A stretch of 64,000 bases of DNA from assembly GCF_963662255.1 (NCBI RefSeq), contig NC_085060.1, forward strand, positions 9,611,630 through 9,675,629, read 5' to 3'. The notes under the pieces are model-generated. The model ran no database searches, had not been told where the DNA came from, and was given only the letters and a program-made list of their open reading frames with translations. Made by a program: the position numbers and the translations under genes. Each line of letters opens with the position of its first letter. Position 1 is the stretch's first letter. Positions 35,201 to 46,133 of this stretch are shown here, one piece after another. Source of the stretch: Cinclus cinclus. Taxonomy: Eukaryota > Chordata > Aves > Passeriformes > Cinclidae.

Positions 35201-37999
35201 AGAGAATTCCACAAAACCATTGACATCATGCCCGAGCCATCAGCAACTTCAAAGTAAGCCTGAAGAAAAAAGAGACAATATACAGTCATCTTTTACTTAT
35301 TATCATTCTGGTATGTATTTATTTTGGATAATGCACCAGATGCTTGACTCATAAACGATTTCTCTATTACAAATGGATATAAAGGATATTCCAGAACTTG
35401 TACTGAATACTAGAACAGAAAAAAAAAATCCCCAATTTTTAAACTGGGCAAATGCTGAATCTGCAACTGAGCAGATCACTGAGCAGTAAAAAAAGATTTT
35501 TAAACTAACCCACCACACCTCCAGTCTCCTTTTCCAAGAAGTTCAACACATAACTATCACAAGTTAAATGTGTTAGAAAAATCATTAAGAATTTTAAAAT
35601 AAAATAATATATCTGAAAGTCACCAGATGAGAGAATCAGGGCCTAGAAATAATTGATTTTTTTTTTTTTTGACAGGACATACTAACTACAACTTTCAAAG
35701 CAGAGACCAGAAATGTTAAGGCTGTTAAACTAACACCTTGAAGTATCTTTTTCTTCACAAAAAGCTGAAATGAACTGTAGTAACTGAAATGCATCCATTA
35801 AAGTTTGAACACATATGATCACAAAATCCAGCATTTCCTGCTTTAGAGTGCTCAGTATTTTTGTAAAGAGAGCATTTTCCATATAAAATAGCTATGAAAT
35901 AACTTTATGTGATTACTATACGGGGAAAAATTATTTTCAAATATCCTACAGCAATTTGAGTGTTAACCTATGCATTTATCCCTCTTTACCTGATAAGGCA
36001 TATCCATTTTTTTCTCTGGTTTTCCATAGTACCTTAGTCTAGATTTGTGCAGGATTCTCACAAGAAGTGGATGGAAATGCACTCTGCTTCTCCACGTCAT
36101 TTCCAGATGACCAAGATTAGTCAGTTTGGAGACTAAGATTAAGGGGAGGGGAAAAGAGAAGACCGAAAAAGAGCATTCATGTTTGAACATGTTTTCAGGA
36201 GTAAAGTGCCAGGATGTCACATGTATTTTATTAATGTTTCTAACATCTAAAAAGGCTCATCTGCTGATATCATTCACCAATAAATTCTGTTATGAATTAT
36301 CTGCACACAGCATAGTTTTGCCTTTTTTTTAAATTGAGAATGATGACATATTTTAAATTACACAGAAGTAATGTCAGATGAGCAGAAGGGCTATTACAAA
36401 AAGCACAGGTGTGAACCTACAAGGGCATCACACTCATGCAGAAGTCCTGTCACACCTCTCTCTCTCCTCACTAGCCCCTCAACACTGACCACATTTTGGG
36501 TGGCAGCTTTTCAGTGTGAGCATCCTGCCCCACAGACCAGACACATGACTGCTACTGCACCCAGTGTTTGTGACACCTCAAAAGACTGGGCACAAGCACC
36601 ACAGCTACATCTTTTCAACCAATGCCTGTAGAGTTAAAAAAACTCTTGAAAAGCAAGAGAATCACAGAAGGGCATGGGTTCAAAGGGGTCATTTCGTTCC
36701 AGCACTCTGCCGTGGGAGGGACGTGCTGCACCAGATCAGGTTGCTCAGAGCCCCATCCAAGCCGGTCTTAAACACTTCCAGGGATGGAGCACCCTTAAGT
36801 TGGCAGCTCTGAGCAATCTGTGCCAATGCCTCACATCCTCCCAGGAAAGAGGTTTTTCCCACAGGAGCAGATGAACTGTGACACAGGTGGCACATTCCCA
36901 GTTGGGGCCAAACACAGCTGGAGGATACCAGGGAGCTCAGTCTAGCTGCACAAGCAATTAAAGAATCAATTAGGTCGGAAAAGTCCCCTAAAATCATCGA
37001 GTCCAACCTATGACCAAACACCACCCTATCAGCCAGGCCGTGGCACCAAGTGCCACACCCAGTCTCGTCTTCAGCATCTCCGGTGACGGCACTCCATCAC
37101 CTCCCCCGGGCTGCCCGTTCAAATCACCCTTTCTGCGAAGCAATTCTTCCTAATGCGCAAACTAAACCCGCACTGAAGATGGTCTTGTACTGCCGCTGGT
37201 CGCCTGGGAGAAGAGCCCGACCCCCAGCTGGCTGCACCCTCCTGTCAGTGACTGCAGAGAGCGAAAAGGTCCTCCCCGAGCCTGCTCCAGGCAGAGCCCC
37301 CCAAGCTCCCTCAGCCGCCCCACAGGAGCCGCGCTCCCGACCCTTCCCCAGCTCCCAGCAAACAACGGCACCGCCCCTCGCTCCGGGTGTCCCGGAGCGC
37401 CTCAGGGCGTCCCTCCCGCAGCCGCCTCCTCCGGGCTTACCGTCCACATCCACCCGCACCGGGGGCCTGTCCGGTACCCACACGTCTCCATAGGGATCCT
37501 CGTTGTTCCAGAGCGGCAGGTAGTGCCTATTGTCCCCGCGGAGGGGCTGGAGCGGGCGGTGCCCGTCGGGCGGGCCGTCCGCGGAGGCGGCGGCGGTGCC
37601 GGCCGCCCGCTCCAGCCCCTCCAGGCAGAGGAAGCCGCGGTTCAGGCGCTTCTCGTCGTAGCGGTACGAGCAGCGCGTGAGGCGGAGGCGCGTGCCCGCC
37701 CGCAGCCGCGCGCGCTGCACGAGCCCGTTGAGGCGCGGGGCGAGGTGGCAGCGGTGCCGGCGCGCGCCGTCCGCGAGCGTCACGTCGTACCAGTACTGGT
37801 GAGGGGCGGCGGGCGGCGCCTGCGCCAGGTACCGCTCCACCGCCACCACCGTCACGGCCGGCGGCTCCGCGGGCGCCGCGCTCAGCTGCGAGGAGCCCCG
37901 CACCTCCTCAAACACCCTCTGCAGACAGAAGGCCCCGCCGCCCTCCGCCGAGGCAGCCGCCCACCTCTCCTCGGCGCGTTCCGGGGTAGGGTCCTGCAT
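20261..37999 (-). CDS. RADX: RADX, RPA-related single-stranded-DNA-binding protein
   Basis: RADX binds ssDNA at replication forks through OB folds related to RPA1 and restrains RAD51, preventing excess fork reversal (established for the family). Thirteen coding exons, 5' to 3': 37999-37441, 36132-35990, 35259-35067, 32461-32353, 32221-32130, 32035-31913, 30786-30679, 30141-29974, 29482-29322, 28885-28692, 22897-22818, 22365-22072, 20406-20261. All junctions are GT-AG and all phases agree, giving 789 residues (human 855). Exon 1 encodes about residues 1-186, with an OB-like segment ([32 protein letters not shown]) and the motif [11 protein letters not shown]. The next two exons continue the OB region ([20 protein letters not shown]). 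Later exons contain [18 protein letters not shown] and [20 protein letters not shown]. The last exon encodes [20 protein letters not shown] and ends LDPV. Confidence 0.95.
22072..22365 (-). CDS. RADX: RADX exon 12, largest internal exon
   Basis: This 294-base exon carries about residues 644-741. The acceptor follows TGCTTATAATAG and the donor is GTAAGT. It begins (D)[20 protein letters not shown], an acidic Ser/Thr-rich linker. It continues with [20 protein letters not shown], the block [20 protein letters not shown] and ends [11 protein letters not shown]. The linker start suggests that the N-terminal OB region and this C-terminal domain are separate modules. Confidence 0.9.
25915..25975 (+). 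mobile_element. CR1 LINE 3' end fragment
   Basis: The sequence GTTGAACTCAATGATCCTTG followed by TGGGCCCCTTCCAACTCAGA and ATATTCTGTGAAAT is the 3' terminus of a CR1 element, ending in the degenerate ATTCTRTGA repeat. It is in plus orientation, that is antisense to RADX, in the long intron between RADX exons 10 and 11. Confidence 0.85.
36659..36875 (-). mobile_element. CR1 LINE 3' fragment in RADX intron 1
   Basis: Read on the + strand this is the reverse complement of CR1: AATCACAGAAGGGCATGGG, then CAGATCAGGTTGCTCAGAGC and CCCATCCAAGCCGGTCTTAA, then CACTTCCAGGGATGGAGCA. Its sense strand is the same as RADX. It is a 5'-truncated, diverged copy in the intron after RADX exon 1. Confidence 0.85.
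36963..37172 (-). mobile_element. Second CR1 LINE fragment in RADX intron 1
   Basis: The sequence GAATCAATTAGGTCGGAAAA followed by ATCATCGAGTCCAACCTATG is the hallmark reverse complement of a CR1 3' end, from a different copy than the neighbour about 90 bases to the left. It ends about 270 bases from the RADX exon 1 donor, so it abuts the CpG island. It is CpG-richer than the first copy. Confidence 0.85.
37441..37999 (-). CDS. RADX: RADX first coding exon
   Basis: The exon begins [20 protein letters not shown] and ends VRVDVD plus the first base of the next codon, at donor GTAAGC. It is very GC-rich, with CpG-rich Arg and Ala codons, unlike the AT-rich downstream exons. A variable Ala/Gly segment ([15 protein letters not shown]) separates the OB-like core from the conserved [14 protein letters not shown] motif. 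Confidence 0.92.
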
Positions 38000-38184
38000 G
38001 ACAGCGTCCTGGCCGCCCGTCCCGGGCGAGAGGCGCGGCCCGGGGCGCTACCGGGGCCGGCGGCGGCCGCGGGGTCCCGCTGTCATGGCCGAGCAGGGGC
38101 GCCGCCCCCATGGCGCGCGCGCGGGGGGCGGGGCGGGTGCGCGCGCGCCGTTCAAACCGCCAACGGCCGGGGCGGGGGCGGGGA

Positions 38185-38392
38185 CAGCGGGACGGGAGGG
38201 AGGGAGAGAGAGAGAGAAAACAGCGGAACCGGAGGGAAAACAGCGGGACGGGAGAGAGAGAGAGAGAAAACAGCGGGACGGGAGGGAGAGAGAGAGAGAG
38301 AGAGAACGGCGGGACGGGAGAGAAAACAGCGGGACGGGAGGGGGAGAGGGAGAGGGAGAGAGAGAACGGCGGGACGGGAGAGAAAACAGCGG
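38185..38392 (+). repeat. Purine-rich minisatellite upstream of RADX
   Basis: About eight tandem units share the core CAGCGGGACGGGAG (variants CGGCGGGACGGGAG and CAGCGGAACCGGAG) and are followed by a variable (GA)n tract ending in AAAA or GAA. Unit length varies from 20 to 40 bases. The + strand is nearly all purine outside the core cytosines, so quadruplex or triplex structure is plausible. It lies about 190-390 bases upstream of the RADX start codon, within the promoter or 5' UTR. Confidence 0.92.
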
Positions 38393-38699
38393 CCGGATAG
38401 TCGCTGCACAGCCGCTGCTGCCGGGAGCAGGGGTGAAGCTGGGCCCGGGGAGGAGGTGCGAGAAGCGGCCGCGGGGTCGCCGGCGAGGAGCGGTCGGGTG
38501 GAAGCGGCGGGCGGCCCCGGGTGTGTTGCTCCGCTAGGCCCGGCCGCTCCCGTGCCGGCTCGGCGGTGCCCGGGAGCTCAGGTGACACCAGCGCTCCGTC
38601 GGCGGGACAGATGCTCTGAGCAGCGAGCAGCGCCTTGGTTCTGCTGCACCTGTTCCTGGTTCCGTTTAAGTGGATGTACAGCACCCGTCATTGCTTCTT

Positions 38700-39527
38700 C
38701 TTTACCGTGACTGTGTTCCTAGTTGGGACAGTCTTGTGACCGCGTCTGATACTGTATTTGCCTTTTACATAGCTGCAGCGTGGGAGTAATCGTAATAATT
38801 TTGCCACTAAAACAAGTATCAGTCATTGAAACTGAATCTTGTTTCTTCCTCCCATCTTCAGAAGAAATTCTTACTAGTGGTTCCTTAGTGTGACATTTGT
38901 ATTATTGATTCTTGTCCCACTGCAACTGTTATAAATGACTGTGTAGTGGTTGGCTCTCACTACAATTTATTTGCTTTAATTATAAAGTTATAATTGTTTG
39001 AAAATAATTATAAGTTTTAAACTGCTTTTTAAGTATAACAAAATTTGTGATCGTTTGTGGGCAGTGTAAAAGGGACATCAAGGCTTTCATAAGATGTAAG
39101 CGGACTTGCAAAAAATGTATTTTAAGACATGCTAGTTATTGCAAAGTGCATATTTAAGATGATATAAGCAGAGAGCAGAAGATTGTAAGAGGAAGAACAC
39201 CAAGCTAAAAGCGACATCAGAAGACCACCCAAGACTGGCGGCCTCTGCCACTATTAAACTGTGCAAACACTGCAAAAATGTAAAGCAAGATTATAGTCAA
39301 TGAGCCCAAAATAATTCTGCAAAATCATCTGAGAAAGGAACATAACTGTAATAGTATAAAAGATTGCAGACTGAAGAAGTGGGTGTGCCACTAGTTTTAC
39401 CATGCACCCAGCATATGCTGTAATTCTTGCTTTATGTTTGTCCCTTATTATCATTTATTTAACTCTTAAAATTTTTTTAAAGAGTGAGCTTCATGTCTCA
39501 CAGCAACTATCAACTTCTTTATCATAC
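38700..39527. other. Intergenic, no gene recognised
   Basis: This AT-rich DNA lies between the RADX CpG island and the CR1 pair. I see no coding exon, RNA gene or repeat family. Confidence 0.5.
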
Positions 39528-39612
39528 CATAGAATCAAAGAACGGTTTGGTTGGAAGGGACCTTAAAGACCACTTTGTTCCAAACCCCCTGCCATGAGAC
39601 ACTTTCATTGAT
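39528..39612 (-). mobile_element. CR1 LINE 3' fragment
   Basis: CATAGAATCAAAGAACGG followed by TTTGGTTGGAAGGGACCTTA and AAGACCAC is the reverse complement of a CR1 3' end. Its sense strand is minus. It is cut off after about 85 bases (CCCCCTGCCATGAGACAC). Confidence 0.88.
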
Positions 39613-39689
39613 ATCATAAGTAGTCCTGTGAAAGCTTACGGACATCAAGAACTTTGCATTTGATATTTTATTAGCACCTGTATTTTTTT

Positions 39690-40075
39690 CTAGTGGAGGA
39701 AACACTTCTTATGAGGGAAGGTGGAGGGCCTGTTGAAACCAGAGAAGATAAGACTGAGAGGGGATTTTGTCAATGCCCACAAATATCTGAAAAACGGGTA
39801 TCAAGAGAATGGGAACAAGTGGTGCCCAGTGACATGACAAGGGGCTACAGGCACAAAAGGATACATGAGTTCCATCTGAAAAGGAGGGAAATTTTCTTAG
39901 AAGGCAGAAGAGCAATGGAACTGGATGCCCAGGGAGGTTGTGGAAACTCCTTCTCTGGAGGTACTCAAAAGCTGTCTGGGTGAGATCTTGTGCAACCTGC
40001 TCTGCGTGACCCTGCTTTAGCAAGGGGGTTGGACTAGGTGTTCTCCAGAGATCCCCAGCCATTCCAGCAGGACAG
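39690..40075 (+). mobile_element. CR1 LINE 3' UTR fragment
   Basis: The plus-oriented CR1 3' region includes GTGGTGCCCAGTGACATGAC, AAGGGGCTACAGGCACAAAA, GGGAGGTTGTGGAAACTCCT and GTGCAACCTGCTCTGCGTGA, and ends TTGGACTAGGTGTTCTCCAG. Together with the minus-oriented fragment 80 bases to the left it forms an inverted pair, with the 3' ends facing outward. The open frames inside it are non-coding. Confidence 0.9.
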
Positions 40076-40079
40076 AGTG

Positions 40080-43000
40080 AGGAGAGAGGGGTAAAAAATA
40101 ATGCTAGGAAGAGCAGCAACTTCCAGTCTTTATGATGTCACTGGTCCAGACAGTCTCTGGAAACCCAGAAGTGTGGCTGCAGATCAGGCAGAGCTGGCTC
40201 AGGTACTAGGCCAGAGCAGTTCTTCCAGCTGGAGCACAGTTGTATTCTTAAGTCTACTGCCTTTGTTACTGTGGACCATTTGCCACGGGGAAATTGGAAA
40301 ACCTGTTGCCTGTTCCATTTAAAACAGACCAAAAAACTAGACAAAGGGCTAAAAGCACAAGCTTTTGCTGGCCTTTAGAATTCTCCAGGAATGGTATGAG
40401 ATTATGTATTTTATGTCACAGTGCTTTCCTTAGTGAGAAAATTTAAAACAAGTCAGTCATTTGTGTTATGTTAAAGCCAAGTACTGGGTAAAACTTCCAC
40501 ATGGAGTCTTTCTTCCTGAGTAAACTTGTCGTGCAAACTGATAAAATGGTATTTACAGATGAAAAAAATGAACATGACCCAAAAACCTTTTCAATGAGCT
40601 TCCACAGGATATGATTTCACATCACATACAAGCCTTACCTGGAGAAATACAGTGCACACGTTTTTTAGTTATTAAATAACCTGTGGGTATAATGAGGAAA
40701 TCTGTGGACTACACCCAGCTTATCTCCACTTTTGTCTGTGCTCATGATGTGATTTGCAGAATTAACTTATTTATACAAAGGTTATTGTTATATGTGCATT
40801 TGTTGCCAGATTTTGTTATTGTAAGTCACTGTGGTTTTATTCATTGAAGCTGAAGCTTTTGTGGAGTGGTATTGGACTGATGTGGACTGATAGCAGAGTT
40901 AATATTTTATATTGGCTAAATCTGTATGCATTGCAGGTTCAGATACAAGATAGATTCTTCTCTTAGGAACTTGCTCCTGCTGCCTTCTTTCTTACCAGCA
41001 GAGGTCCAGCTAACACCAATTTCAAAACAGGAACAAGTGTAAATCTCTTGCTGCCAGCATGTCAACAACACATTTTAAAGACTGATTATGTCTGCGAGTT
41101 CATCTAGATGTGACTTCCCTACCATACCTGAGCAGTGGGACCAATACAATTGTATTAGAAACTGGAAGTTGAGAAGCACTCAGAGAATCAGTAATGACTG
41201 GATGGGAGCCATCAGCAGATGGCTGTATCACATCACAAGAACTGAGGGCTTTGTGTTATGCTGAGCCCACATAAGCAAAGCAGCTCGTTGAAGACAGTAT
41301 GATTTTTATATGCCTACAACCAAGGCTAAACAATACTTGTGTTCATCTGTGGTCAGTCAATAGTCTCAAATTCTCAGAAACAATTAGCAGTCAAATATCT
41401 TGTTTTTTATATACAACACAGCTTAAGAAAAGAGTTGTTACCTTTTATAACAGTGACAGTGAAGAATGAGCTATGTTGAATAGGAGGATGTTATTACATT
41501 CCATTAAATATTGCATTTAAAATATGTTGGAAAAGTAAAAGGCACAAAAGAATAAAAGATAGTGCTCTAGATTAAAGAAAATTAGCTAGTGTGCAAGATC
41601 ATAAAGCTTACTGTAAAAGGTGACCACAAAATGTTTTGGGGACAAAAATAGAAAAGTTTTTTTGAGGCATTTCACCAGTATTTCCTAGGTGCTTTTTTAA
41701 GTCTTAGAAAATGAAAGAAGCAGTTAAGTAATGCTAAAATAACATTTTTGGGTGATTACCCAGCCGACATCCCATTGCCCTTTAATCAGCTCTCTGCACT
41801 TTGAAATGCAGTTTAAGAAAGTGGTGGGTTATCAACAGGAAAATTTCTTACACTTTTGGTGTGTGGAACTTTGACTTACTGCACAGGTTTTAAAATCTAT
41901 AGAAGTCTTTTCTATACACTGTAGGTTTGCTTATGCTTCATTTAACTTAAACACAGCTGTTTAAACATGGAACTGAACTTGTAAGCCAACTTTTATGATG
42001 GTCTTTGGAAAAACGATTCCAGTGGCAATAAAGACTGTGTGATCTTACTGGAGAAAAAGTGATTTGGGCTAATCTGGCACTCAGGCTAACATGCACAAAA
42101 GCCAGTTCTTGTAGCATCAATGACTGCAAGCTGTCATTTTGCTGGAGTTCCACTGCCCTCATCCCACCATCCCACTGGGTGTTTGTGTAAAGAGAAGGGC
42201 GGACACACAAGTTCTGTGAGGCTCAGCAGCAGCACACACAGCACGGCACTGGCTGTCACCCTTAGGAGCACTCTGTCCAGTCTGAACCCTCACAGTCACT
42301 TGGACATCTTTATCCATACAAGGATATATATTTGTTTTGTCCCTACAGGCAGAGATGGATGCTCCCCTAAGGATAGTGGCTGGCTTTGGAAAACAGTCAC
42401 ACAGGTTTCTATTATTTTTACAACAGCCGACGTCAATACAACAGAATCATTACAAGTGTGATACAAGTTTTGATTTTCAGAGTATTTTTATTACTGTTTC
42501 AATTGTACAGTTTCAACATTAGAGGAAAATACATAGTGTACAGTACATAACTTGCATGGTTCCCAGGTTTTAAAGTCACGTGCCAGGGTTCAGGCTGCAA
42601 AAGAGAGTTCACCATGCCTAAAATGAAAGCAGGCACATACACACAGTTCTACATTACTGCAGCATAAGCACAATCTTGCAAATGCAACATTATGAGCACC
42701 ACCTGCCATTAGGAGACTGCATGTACCAAAGGGTTAATGACATGGATCCTTAACATTCTGCCCCATAGCATTTTTCCATGCCAAAGTGACATCATTAGAA
42801 AAACACATTGGCTGTTTTAAAAGTTAGTGAAAGACCTCACAAAATGAAATTACAAATCTGATACACATTTTGCATAGTTAAAATTATGTCTGCATAACCT
42901 TGGTTACTGGATTTTCTTCTAGCATTTGCACTTTTGCATTGAACTGAACAGTTATTCAAAACACTCCCTCATTCAGTGCCCCCCAGTCACTTCAGATACC

Positions 43001-45060
43001 TTTCCCTTTCTTTGGCTGCTTTCTTTTCCTTAACATCTTTTAATCTTTCGCATTCCTTCTACAGCAATATGCTGTGCCAAGACATCCACTCCTTCCCCTT
43101 TGGCTACTCCTGTTTATCTTCTTCAGCTTTTCCCTCCAGTCACTTCCCCTTTCTTCTGTTACTCTTCTCAACATCTCTGGGCTCTTTCTCATCTTCAACC
43201 ATACTGACTATCTCTTGATAGAGAGACAAAGCCATAGGTTTCTCCTTGTTGCATCCAGTTGCTAGTGCTATTTGCAATACCACTTCTAAATCCTTCAAAT
43301 GCATTCACCTCTAGATGCCTCATGCTTTCCATAATTACACATGGAAAGTTTTTAACGTTTTTTTATAGTGAATAGAAGATGAAAATCCAATTCACTGCCT
43401 TGAATTGTAGCTAGAAATAAGAGCCAATAGAGGGAAACAGAATGAATACAGTCCCAATGTGACAGTGCATATTGCCTCTCTTGAACATGGGGTGGTTTTG
43501 AGTTTTTTCCCTTTCAGCATGGAGTTAAACTTCTTCACAGTGTGTCAACTTACTGTCACAATTTTCTGCTACAGTAAACTTAAATAAGTTTTACCATATT
43601 TGCTTCTTTAATATGTTGATAAGGGTTGTTGTTATAAATTTCCACTGTTCTTTGCTAAATTCTTTTTATCTAGTCCCTGGCATCAGGAAAATATCTGCCT
43701 CCTACCTGTTGACACCAGAACAGGGGAGGGAAAAAAATCACAAGCAATCCTCTGTAATGCAGAGGCTGCTGAGATAAGCATACTTTCAAAATATTACAGG
43801 GCAGCCTGGATCACTGATTACTTACAGCATGAACAGCTTTGCAAGTTTTTTGCACACCTACTATGTGCAAAATGAAAGCTCTTCTTCCTTCACAGACTCT
43901 TAGACTTTTTAGTCAAAAAGCAAGTAAGTTGCTTATAAATTGATTGTCTGCAACTTACTTTCTGCCAGTAATTGTAACTTTGATCTCTGTTTCCGTTATA
44001 AATTTGGGCTTGTTTGGCTTTGTTGGTGGTTTGGTTTTGTTTGTTGTCTTCTTTGTCCTGTTGTTTGTTTGTTACTGTTGTTCTGTGAGTTTAATGCAAC
44101 CAGCCCAAGTGTCCAGGGAGCCAGCCAAGCTCATTTGCCCTGGCCCTGGCAACAGGCAGGAACATTACTATGACCAGACAGGGCTTTCGTCACACAGCTC
44201 TGCTCAAGCAGTTTCCATTCAGGTTTCAAGTCTGCACACAAGCTAATTACTCACATACATTAAGAACCACTTTGACTACTTAACTGTATTTTTTTTAGTA
44301 TGGCTTTAGGCTTATTTTTCTGTTAGTTAAACATTTAAAAACAAAATGCTTCATTAAAAAACACTATACATTTTGAGATAAGCTAGTGCCTGTGAAAAGT
44401 GCTAGGTTAGTAACTTTGGAAAGCGCAGTTCTCCACATAGCCAAAACCATAACAGCAATAGTGCAGGCACCTCTGACCTGCCTGCAGCAGAGAGGTGCCA
44501 GCACAGGGAACAAGGGGAAGGGTGATTAGCCCCTAGTTTGATTCCCTGCTGACAGACACGGGGACAGCAGTTCTGAGCACCTGTCAGTCACAGCATCACT
44601 GCCAGCACCCGAACTGACATCCTGAACAGCACAGCTACCAATTCCAACAACTCTATTTCTGCCCTCTTAGTCAACATAGAATCATCATCCTTGAGGTAGA
44701 CGACCAGATATTCCAACACACTTTCCCTGCATCTTTTAGTATCAAATATTTCAAGTAAAAAATACCTATTTTCAAGCACTGGAACAAGTGATTTTACTTT
44801 TGCCCACAGCATTATCCCTACTGTATCATGGCTGGAATGAGCTCTTTTGTATTACATTTGATGCTTTACATTTTCAAAGCACATCCAAAAATCAGCTACA
44901 TGAGGATTACATTAAACCCTACAATTGAATCATAGTATATGATTATATATAGTGTGTATGTATATATATATATATATATTATATCTCTATAGTTTTATGG
45001 CAAATTTATAAGCCCCTGAGAACAGTTTATGCAGAAACACTGGCACCAATAACACTAGAA
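40080..45060. other. Intergenic, no gene recognised
   Basis: This interval lies between the 5' end of RADX and the 3' end of NRK. I found no serpin exons (SERPINA7) and no PWWP domain exons (PWWP3B), the genes that occupy this interval in human. A 74-residue minus-strand frame (44588-44812) has no family or splice context. A TA microsatellite lies at 44959-44982. Confidence 0.45.
44959..44982 (+). repeat. TA dinucleotide microsatellite
   Basis: About ten TA units follow GTGTGTATG and run into TTATATC. This is a simple repeat in the NRK 3' flank. Confidence 0.85.
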
Positions 45061-45068
45061 GATGCAGC

Positions 45069-45074
45069 TTTATT
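45069..45074 (-). terminator. Candidate polyadenylation signal of NRK
   Basis: AATAAA on the minus strand (TTTATT on +) lies about 1.06 kb past the NRK stop codon. I noticed no nearer canonical hexamer between it and the stop. The position fits a modest 3' UTR, but use is not proven. Confidence 0.4.
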
Positions 45075-46133
45075 TAGATGCAATTAGCATAGAAAGCACC
45101 TGGAATTATTTATATTTTCTATTTATAATAGATTAACTCTTTGGATATTTTCATAACTATATTAAGAATACATTTGTTAATCTTAACATCCATTTTGGAA
45201 AGATTATATTTACATACAAATACATAAAGACTTGATATGAAGGAGCAAGAATGAAGATAAGAAAGTGCCTGCTCTTGTGCCCATGGGTAGTGCCTTTAAA
45301 TCAGTTCATATGAGTGTGGGTCCCAGGTATGAATAAAAGTTACGGGTTCTCTTTCATAATGCTTTATGCATCTATGATTTTGACCGACTATTTAAACTGT
45401 TTTTACAAATACATCCTACAGTAACTGTGTCTATGGGCTCAGGCATCCAGCCCTGACAGAAACACAAAGTCTGTCCCCTCCTGCATTTGTAAAAATCTCC
45501 CAGAAGAGACACGTGTTCAGAATTAACTATTTTTACAACTCTGTACTGGAACACACCTGTCCTCCCAGCACAGGGGATGATCCCTCAAGGTCCAAGGAGG
45601 GAGCATCCCTCAAGCCTTCTGTTCTGTGCTGGGACTCACCACAAGCCGTTTCACATTGTAAGAACTGAACAAGTCATTCAAGTTCATCTTGGTGACATAG
45701 TAACAGCTTGCTTAAACTGCAAAACAAGCCCCAGCCCAATTCAAAATAGATTCCAACTTTGTTTTTGTATCTACCTACAGCTGTCACTGTCCATAAAAAG
45801 TGACTTCAGTTCAAGATACCAACATTACATCACCTGCGAAAGTGAAACTGTACATTTTTCAGAGTACAGGAACTTCTTATATTGGCTACATTCTTCACTA
45901 AAGTCTCCTAATACAATCTTTGTTTGCAACATACTTTGAAAGACAAACTAAACATGCTTGCAATACTTCAAGAGGAAAATGGAATTCTTTCCAGACTGAA
46001 AGAATATAAATTTTGATAAGTCAATAACGACAACATTTTTGTAGGTAAGAAGTGCAAATTTGTGTATATTACCTCTGAGAATTTTACACTGCTACCTACA
46101 GGGAATTTTCCATTTTCTTCATTTTGATGTACT

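Larger units (their letters stand above)
37250..38700 (-). promoter_or_regulatory. CpG island and promoter region of RADX
   Basis: The sequence is strongly GC- and CpG-rich through the whole first coding exon and about 700 bases upstream of the start codon, dropping to AT-rich DNA at about 38700. I see no TATA box in the expected place, consistent with a housekeeping CpG promoter. The start at 37999 is the ATG that opens the frame of the OB-like region. Such promoters are often bidirectional, but I see no protein-coding gene leaving on the + strand. Confidence 0.75.

Noticed and set aside
37523..38710. Long plus-strand open frames opposite RADX exon 1, up to 395 codons and rich in Arg-Glu repeats
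   Set aside because: They are antisense to a confirmed RADX exon and run through the GA minisatellite, where every frame lacks stops. No splice sites or family support a protein.
39693..39983. 96-codon plus-strand frame upstream of RADX
   Set aside because: It lies wholly inside the CR1 3' UTR fragment, which is non-coding.
44588..44812. 74-residue minus-strand frame containing WAKVKSLVPVLENRYFLLEI
   Set aside because: I considered a PWWP3B exon because of WAKV, but the rest does not follow a PWWP domain and no clear splice sites flank it.
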